Below are positions 59,025 to 64,000 of a stretch of DNA of 64,000 nucleotides, in pieces. The DNA comes from BM003 sp963699835. Lineage in GTDB: Bacteria; Pseudomonadota; Gammaproteobacteria; Steroidobacterales; BM003. The stretch is from assembly GCA_963699835.1 (NCBI GenBank), contig CAVOVJ010000006.1, positions 62,001 to 126,000 of the forward strand, given 5' to 3'. A program made the translations under genes and the position numbers. Numbering within the stretch: the first letter of the stretch is position 1; each line of letters opens with the position of its first letter. The notes beneath the pieces were generated by a model. It was not told the DNA's origin. It saw only the letters and a program-made list of their open reading frames with translations, and searched no databases.

Positions 59025-59095
59025 TGCTCCGGGCATCCTGCCCTGCGCCCTTCGGGCCAGCCTTCGGCTGTCCAAAATCGCTCCCGGCGATTTTG
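59025..59095 (-). repeat. multi-hairpin element 6 (inside the IS91 transposase)
   Basis: The uninterrupted transposase should read …HVM(F/L)EPEDF. Instead 71 bases separate ATGT from TCGAGCCC. On the minus strand the unit follows CTCGA and has CAAAATCGC…GCGATTTTG, GCC-GAA-GGC and GCCC-GAA-GGGC stems. It shares GCTGGCCCGAAGGGCG with element 2 in the tRNA-Ser copy. Confidence 0.82.
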
Positions 59096-59319
59096 TCGAG
59101 CCCGAGGACTTTATTGCGCGCCTCGTCGCGCTGGTGCCAAAACCCCGCGCGCACCTGACCCGGTACCATGGCGTGTTCGCACCGGCGAGCCCCGACCGGG
59201 CAAAGATTGTGCCCAGGACACGCACCTGTCGCTGAGCGTGGCGAGGCAGCGGCCACCGATCGGCAACGGGCGATGACCTGGGCACAACGCCTCAAGCGGG
59301 TATTCGCCATCGACATCGA

Positions 59320-59394
59320 CAAATCGGCAGGATCGCCGATTTGCACGGCCGAAGGCAGCCGCGAAGCGGTCGGGCACAGGGACGTGCCCGATGA
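59320..59394 (+). repeat. multi-hairpin element 7 (in-frame, 25 codons)
   Basis: 75 bases follow ATCGA between IDI and ETCRQCGG of the transposase. Stems: CAAATCGGC / GCCGATTTG (59320–59343), GCC-GAA-GGC, CCGC-GAA-GCGG and GGGCA…TGCCC. Copy 2 at 49873 lacks it. The insert keeps the frame and adds about 25 residues. Confidence 0.85.
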
Positions 59395-59776
59395 AACCTG
59401 CCGACAATGCGGCGGGCAGCTGCGGGTGATCGCCAGCATCGAGGAACCCGCAGTCATCGAGCGGATTCTGGACCATCTCGGCCACACTGCGGAGCCGGTC
59501 GATCCGGCGCATCCGAGCCGAGCGCCGCCGCAGGGCGATCGCCTGGTCTGACCGCTTCGTCCTGTTCGTCACCACCCGGGCCACCGTGCAGGGACGGGCG
59601 GGTGTTGGCTTGCGCCGTGATGCGCCGGCATTTCCGGGTGAAAGGGCGAAGATTCACGCGCCTGACCGACGAGGGGTCGGGCCGGCTCCGCCCCGATGGC
59701 GGCCTCGATCTGCCGTCGTCGGCCCGCATTTAGTCAGCCGGTTTCAGCTCGCTCCGACGGTTTCGCTCCTGACATA

Positions 59777-60304
59777 ATGGCCCCTTATACGCACTATCCG
59801 CTGCCCAACGTCGATGCCGGTACGGCCCAGGCAATCATCGACGGGCGCCCTTACCTGACCGCCGCCGATCTCGATGCGGCACTCGCGGGCGCGATGGACG
59901 CCAGCCAACGCAGGGCGCTCTACACGAAGCTCTTTCGCCCCGTCAATCTCAACAACGCGACCGAAGCGGAGATCATGCTGATTCCCACCGTAAACAAGAA
60001 GATGGCGCACGAGTTCGAGGAGTACCGTCCGTATGCGTCGATGGATCAGTTCCGTCGCGAAATCGGCAAGTACGTCGACACCACCGAAGTCGCCCGGCTC
60101 GAGCAGTATGTCTTCATTCCGGTAGACCTCAACACGGCAAGCGAAGACGAGATCATGAGAATCCCGGGCATGTCGGAGCGCATGGCGCACGAATTCGAGG
60201 AGTACCGGCCGTACAAGGATATAGAACAGTTCCGTCGCGAGATCGGCAAGTACGTCAATGCCGATGAAGTGGCGCGCCTCGAGAGCTACGTCACACTCAA
60301 CTAG
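59777..60304 (+). CDS. helix-hairpin-helix (ComEA-like) protein with a replaced N-terminus
   Basis: The protein carries a duplicated HhH-type unit: PVNLNNATEAEIMLIPTVNK…FEEYRPYASMDQFRREIGKYVD and PVDLNTASEDEIMRIPGMSE…FRREIGKYVN. Family members normally start with a signal peptide. Here the only start (ATG 59777, MAPYTHYP) lies within the IS91 end, so the first residues derive from the transposable element and the signal peptide is gone. It may be non-functional or cytoplasmic. The msrQ-like gene follows three bases later. Confidence 0.75.
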   Translation: MAPYTHYPLPNVDAGTAQAIIDGRPYLTAADLDAALAGAMDASQRRALYTKLFRPVNLNNATEAEIMLIPTVNKKMAHEFEEYRPYASMDQFRREIGKYVDTTEVARLEQYVFIPVDLNTASEDEIMRIPGMSERMAHEFEEYRPYKDIEQFRREIGKYVNADEVARLESYVTLN

Positions 60305-60307
60305 GCC

Positions 60308-60874
60308 GTGATTGCCACGCAGCGTTGGCTTGCGATAGACCGCCAGTTGTTGTGGCTGGTTCTGATGTTGCCGCTCGCCGTGATGTCGTGGCGGTACGGC
60401 AACGAAACCGTTTACTACGGCGAATACCTGCACTGGACCGGTGTGCAGTCGGCTCGCTTGCTGCTGCTGACGCTCGCCATTACTCCGCTTTTGCGCATCT
60501 TGCCACGGACCGCGGCGATACGCTGGCTGATGAAGCGGCGTCGTGATTTTGGGCTCGTCACTTTCGCTTATGCGGTTGCTCATACCATTGCCTACCTCGT
60601 GCGCAAGGGCGACCTCCAACTTATCGCGAGCGAAGGACTTGAAGCGGGTTTGCTCACCGGCTGGATTGCGCTCCTGGCGTTCATCGCGCTGGCCGTGACG
60701 AGCAACGACGCTTCAGTCCGAGTAATGGGGCGGAAGTGGCGCAGCCTGCACAAGGCTGTGTATGTCGCCGCTATTCTTACTTACCTGCACTGGGTGCTGA
60801 CCGCGTTCGACCCGACCGTGGGCTATATACATGGCGCCGTTGCCGTGATCCTGTTGCTCGAACGCTTGCGATAG
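60308..60874 (+). CDS. MsrQ/YedZ-like heme-binding membrane protein
   Basis: A 188-residue protein with about five membrane helices of the ferric-reductase-like family: WTGVQSARLLLLTLAITPLLRI, RRRDFGLVTFAYAVAHTIAYL (heme His) and WRSLHKAVYVAAILTYLHWVL (two His). In E. coli MsrQ passes electrons from quinols to the periplasmic methionine sulfoxide reductase MsrP. No msrP is next to it; pairing with the HhH gene suggests another partner. It starts with GTG. Confidence 0.78.
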   Translation: MIATQRWLAIDRQLLWLVLMLPLAVMSWRYGNETVYYGEYLHWTGVQSARLLLLTLAITPLLRILPRTAAIRWLMKRRRDFGLVTFAYAVAHTIAYLVRKGDLQLIASEGLEAGLLTGWIALLAFIALAVTSNDASVRVMGRKWRSLHKAVYVAAILTYLHWVLTAFDPTVGYIHGAVAVILLLERLR

Positions 60875-60904
60875 AATAGGAGCGAGCTTGAGGGATCTCG
60901 GTTT

Positions 60905-62698
60905 ATGTTCGTAACGTTCTATCGCGAACTGAAGCGACGCAATGTGCTGCGCGTTGCGGCCGGTTACGTTGTTACGGCCTGGCTGGTCATCCAGGTCGTC
61001 GAGACGATCCTGCCGCAGTACGGTCTCGAACACCATGTGCGATCCGTGATCACGGTCCTCGTGATCGGATTCGTGCCGGCGATTTTGCTTTCCTGGGCGC
61101 TGGAGTGGACGCCCGAGGGTATCCGCCTGGATCCGGGCGAAGATGTGGCGGGGGAGGGTGTCGCCGCAGTCCGCACCGGTCGCAAGTTCGATCGTATCGT
61201 CATCATCATTCTCACGATCGCACTCGCCTGGTTCATCTACGACAAACTGGCGCCGCCGACGAGGGACGTCCAGTACTCCATCGCCGTACTCCCCTTCAGC
61301 AACGACAGCCCCGCGGCGCTGCCCGATTACCTCGGGGACGGGCTGGCTGGCGAGGTCCGCGATCTTCTCGCGCAGCTGCCGCAGTTGCTCGTGATCGAAC
61401 GAAACCCGGCGTTCTCGTTCAAGGACCAGGGGCTCGCAACGTCGGAAATCGCCAAACGACTCGACGTGTCGCACTTGCTGACCGGCGCGATTCAGCAACT
61501 CGGCGAGCAGGTCCGCGTTCGCGCGAGATTGCTTGATGCCGAAGACGGCGAGCCGCTCTGGAGCAAGGCTTATACCGGTACGCTGAACGATATATTTTCA
61601 ATCCAGGATGAAATCGCCGGCGACGTGATGACCGGCCTGAACGTGCAAACCGGCAGCTCGCTCGAGAAGTCACGTCGGACGACGCCCGAGGTTTTGGCGC
61701 TGACGCTGCAGGCCAAGCGACTCTGGTACGGCGATCTCAACGACGTCGATCCCGAAGCGATGTGGACGCTGCTCGACGAGGCCCTCGACATCGACCCTTC
61801 CTATGCACCGGCCATGGTCTGGAAAATCTACGCAAACTGGTCTGCGCGTCGCAAAGGCCTGCTCACCAGAGAGGAGGAAAACGAGCAGTGGCTGAAGCTT
61901 GCGGGACGGGTGCTGTCAATTGAGCCCGAGAACGGCAGCATCCACAACATGTTTGCCTGGGAGGCGATGTATGTCGATCATGACTTGCAGGCCGCCGCGT
62001 CGAGTTATGCACGGGCATTGAGGAGCGCGCCGAACGACGCCGAGATACTGCGACATGCTTCGCGGTTCGCGCTGTTGATCGGGCGCACTGACGATGCGAT
62101 CGCCATGATCGAGCGATCGATGGCACTCGACCCCTTGTGCAGCTATTGCCTCTACGGTGCGTCCAAGATCTACATGTATGCGGATCATCTCGACAAGGCG
62201 ATAACGCTCCGCGAGCGCTTCATTACCTTGTACGGCCAGGGGCTTTACCAGTACGGGCTCATGAAGCTCCTGCAAGGCAGGGCCGACGAGGCGATGAGTA
62301 TTTACGAGGACATGGAAGCACGCATCGAGCGTGGCGGGGTGGAAGATGACGGCCGGGTTGATATTGGATATGCCCTGGCATTCCATGCGCAGGGCCGCGA
62401 CGAGGAGTCCGAGGAACGGCTCGCGTCGTTTATCGAGAACTTCGGCGACGAGGCGCCCAGGGAGATCTCGAAGGTTTATGCCTTTCGTAACGAGAAAGAC
62501 CTGGCCTTCGAGTGGTTCGCACGTGCCGAGGCGATGGGTGAGGACAGCGACTCGATGCTGATCGCCAGCCCGCTGTTCGGGAACCTGCACGGCGATCCGC
62601 GCTGGGAGGCGATCCTCGAAGAGCGGGGCTATTCCGAAGGACAGCTCGCGGAGCTGGACTTCCCGGTTGACCTATTGGCCCAGTACCGCAGTCATTGA
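60905..62698 (+). CDS. membrane-anchored TolB-like/TPR protein
   Basis: The 597-residue protein starts FVTFYRELKRRNVLRVAAGYVVTAWLVIQVVETILP, a signature of this family, with three membrane segments in the first ~120 residues. A TolB/FlgO-like domain follows (IAVLPFSNDSPAALPDYLGDGLAGEVRDLLAQL…VSHLLTGAIQQLGEQVRVRARLLDA), then a TPR array to the end. It is a paralogue of the regulator at 36472 with a membrane anchor in place of the DNA-binding domain. The role is unknown. Its last 27 bases overlap the convergent TonB receptor gene. Confidence 0.85.
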   Translation: MFVTFYRELKRRNVLRVAAGYVVTAWLVIQVVETILPQYGLEHHVRSVITVLVIGFVPAILLSWALEWTPEGIRLDPGEDVAGEGVAAVRTGRKFDRIVIIILTIALAWFIYDKLAPPTRDVQYSIAVLPFSNDSPAALPDYLGDGLAGEVRDLLAQLPQLLVIERNPAFSFKDQGLATSEIAKRLDVSHLLTGAIQQLGEQVRVRARLLDAEDGEPLWSKAYTGTLNDIFSIQDEIAGDVMTGLNVQTGSSLEKSRRTTPEVLALTLQAKRLWYGDLNDVDPEAMWTLLDEALDIDPSYAPAMVWKIYANWSARRKGLLTREEENEQWLKLAGRVLSIEPENGSIHNMFAWEAMYVDHDLQAAASSYARALRSAPNDAEILRHASRFALLIGRTDDAIAMIERSMALDPLCSYCLYGASKIYMYADHLDKAITLRERFITLYGQGLYQYGLMKLLQGRADEAMSIYEDMEARIERGGVEDDGRVDIGYALAFHAQGRDEESEERLASFIENFGDEAPREISKVYAFRNEKDLAFEWFARAEAMGEDSDSMLIASPLFGNLHGDPRWEAILEERGYSEGQLAELDFPVDLLAQYRSH

Positions 62699-64000
62699 CA
62701 GCATGTAGCTGCGGCCGAATACGTCAAAAGTGCTGGCATCCGTATTGATCTCGCGGACCGTATTCGCCATTTGCGGTGGGTCCGTATCGAGAGCGTTGTT
62801 GACGTTCAGTCGTACGGTGAGCCAATCCCGGAAGGTATAGCCGAAGCCGAGATCGAGATAGCTCTTGCTGCCGATACTGGGCACGGCGAGGACCGGATCG
62901 TCCGCCAACTGGTAGTCGACGCTCAGGGGCGCGGCATTGTCGGTGCCGCTGATTCAGCGCCAGGCCAGGTGCAGTCGCCAGTCGCCGGACGTGTAATTCG
63001 CGTAGGCCGTCACCCGGTTTTCGGCGAAGGTCTGACCCTCTTGAAACTCGCCGTTGTGACAGGGTTCGCCGAATCTACCCGCACATTCCAGCACGCTCGT
63101 CGCCGGGTTCTCCTGCTGGGTAAATTCCAGCGTGTGCGTCCAGAACAGGCTCAGATCGAGGTCGGCCCCGGACGCTGAAATCGATAGCGCACCGGGCAGT
63201 TCCGCGACGTAGTGAAGCTGCGTATCGACGCCGCGTGTCCTGAGCTGCCCGCGATTACTCGTCAGGTTGGTGATTCGGGACATGTTGCCGGTCGCATCTC
63301 GCTCGATGTTCTCGCAGAAGCGGTTGTCGGTATTGAGAGCATCGAAGCAGATGGATCGTGAGTCGATCGGGCCGATCGTATCCTCGACCTGCAGGTCGAA
63401 ATAATCGACCGCGAACGACCAGTTCGGCAGGGCGTTGAGTTCCAGGACAACACCAGCCGTCAGTGTTTCGCCGGTCTCGGGCTGCAGCGACGGATTGCCG
63501 CCCAGCACGGCTTCGCCGAAAACGAGTTCGGGCGCCTCGAAAACACCGATAGTATCGGGCGGAAGCCCCTGCAGGACGCACTTGTCCGCGTTGCCGCTGC
63601 CTACGGGATCTGCCGATGCAGAACAGGGATCGGGATTGTTCGGTGACACGATGAAGCCCAGTTCGGTGAACTGCTCCTCGAACTGTTCCGCGATGTTCGG
63701 TGCGCGCACGCTGCGCTGGCCCATCACCCGAAAGCGCAGCCCGATCGGCAACGCCCACTCGGCACCCAGCTTGTAGGTGTCATGCGCACCAGCCAGCTTG
63801 TAGTCGGAGTACCGGGCCCCGACCTCGATGCCAAGGTAATCGGCCCATGCTTTCTCCGCGACCAGTGGAAAGATGGCCTCGGCATAGAGCTCCCAGACCT
63901 CCTCGGTGCCCGAGATCGACGACTGGCCGCGAAAACCCAGCGTGTCGCCTGTGAACAGAACGTCGTCGGCCGTGAAATCACCCTCGTCTTTCCGCCACTC
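62672..64000 (-). CDS. TonB-dependent receptor, C-terminal barrel, with one in-frame TGA
   Basis: The C-terminal ~440 codons of an outer-membrane receptor; the 5' part lies beyond the window. Barrel strands and loops are visible (WELYAEAIFPLV, YLGIEVGARYSDYKL, GQRSVRAPNIAEQF, LQPETGETLTAGVVLE, FAVDYFDLQVEDTIG) and the last strand ends SMTAVLGQ. At 62954–62956 a TGA interrupts the same reading frame (LAWR*ISGTDNAAP), where a tryptophan is expected. Either a point mutation TGG to TGA or a sequence error. The Cys-rich loops (CVLQG…ICFD…FCEN) resemble the large receptors of carbohydrate or peptide degraders; the ligand is unknown. Confidence 0.85.

Larger units (their letters stand above)
58520..59551 (+). 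pseudogene. IS91-family transposase, C-terminal half
   Basis: Recognisable in order: AGVYRREGEGRLVFVPV, SSGFSLHAGIAAKASQRDKI, ERLARYVSRPPVATERLSL, then after the first insert EPEDFIARLVALVPKPRAHL and YHGVFAPASPDRAKIVPR, then TWAQRLKRVFAIDI, a 25-codon insert, and the zinc region ETCRQCGGQLRVIASIEEPA. There are frameshifts near 58990 and 59220. IS91 transposases are HUH enzymes with rolling-circle transposition; the catalytic N-terminal part is lost here. Confidence 0.88.
58520..59800 (+). mobile_element. IS91-family element, copy 3 (5'-truncated)
   Basis: This remnant contains the C-terminal half of an IS91-like transposase and the complete 3' end shared with the other two copies. The 5' end, including the HUH catalytic region, is missing. 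Two multi-hairpin units (59025–59095 and 59320–59394) interrupt the transposase. The right end has replaced the beginning of the next gene. Confidence 0.85.

Noticed and set aside
62954..62956. TGA as selenocysteine in the TonB receptor
   Set aside because: No SECIS-like hairpin follows, the family has no selenoproteins that I know of, and the position fits tryptophan.

Overview
This window looks like a GC-rich gammaproteobacterial chromosome. The gene orders are classical for that class: ftsZ–lpxC–(M23)–secA; pilB-pilC-pilD-coaE/zapD-yacG with pilA and pilSR; bamD/rluD-pgeF-clpB; and recA-recX-alaS-csrA followed by tRNA-Ser(GCT) and tRNA-Arg(ACG). Large TPR proteins with a TolB-like domain and a TonB receptor would fit a marine or sediment lineage of Chromatiales/Woeseiales type, but that placement is inference.

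Layout. 0–7 kb: end of ftsZ, lpxC, a DciA-like gene, an M23 peptidase, secA and a Nudix/TMP-synthase-like gene. 7–18.2 kb (mostly minus strand): a broken alpha/beta hydrolase, yacG, a continuous coaE–zapD reading frame, and a complete type IV pilus block (pilD, pilC, pilB, minor pilin, pilA, pilR, pilS) with a textbook sigma-54 promoter upstream of pilA. 18.2–40.4 kb: sucCD, nadE, bamD, rluD, pgeF, a ZIP transporter, clpB, an FmdB protein, aspS, nudB, mutS, an MscS channel, a wHTH/TPR regulator, a glycosyltransferase, cinA and thpR. Many of these carry frameshifts, which suggests indel errors in the assembly. 40.4–45.1 kb: recA, recX, alaS, csrA, all intact.

45.2–46.3 kb is the most unusual stretch. 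It holds one intact tRNA-Ser and one intact tRNA-Arg, surrounded by broken copies of the same two tRNAs. GC-rich units of about 70–105 bp, built from chains of mini-hairpins with GAA/GCA loops, interrupt the D-loop or T-loop of these copies, mostly directly after a TCGA. Two units of the same style, again abutting TCGA, lie 13 kb away inside an IS91-family transposase remnant. One of these is an in-frame insertion of 25 codons. I know of no description of this element.

46.3–50.5 kb is a scrapyard: an integrase C-terminus, IS91-family 3' ends, an IS6-like deletion derivative, a 132-bp element with the same inverted repeats, a dusA fragment and a beta-propeller fragment, among intact DUF4105, lipoprotein and SH3 genes. 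50.5–58.4 kb: a minus-strand carbon module (ackA, glgP, tal, xfp) that can link glycogen breakdown to phosphoketolase-derived acetyl phosphate, acetate and ATP. 58.5–64 kb: an IS91 remnant that has replaced the N-terminus of a helix-hairpin-helix gene, an MsrQ-like membrane protein, a TPR/TolB protein and a TonB receptor with one internal TGA.
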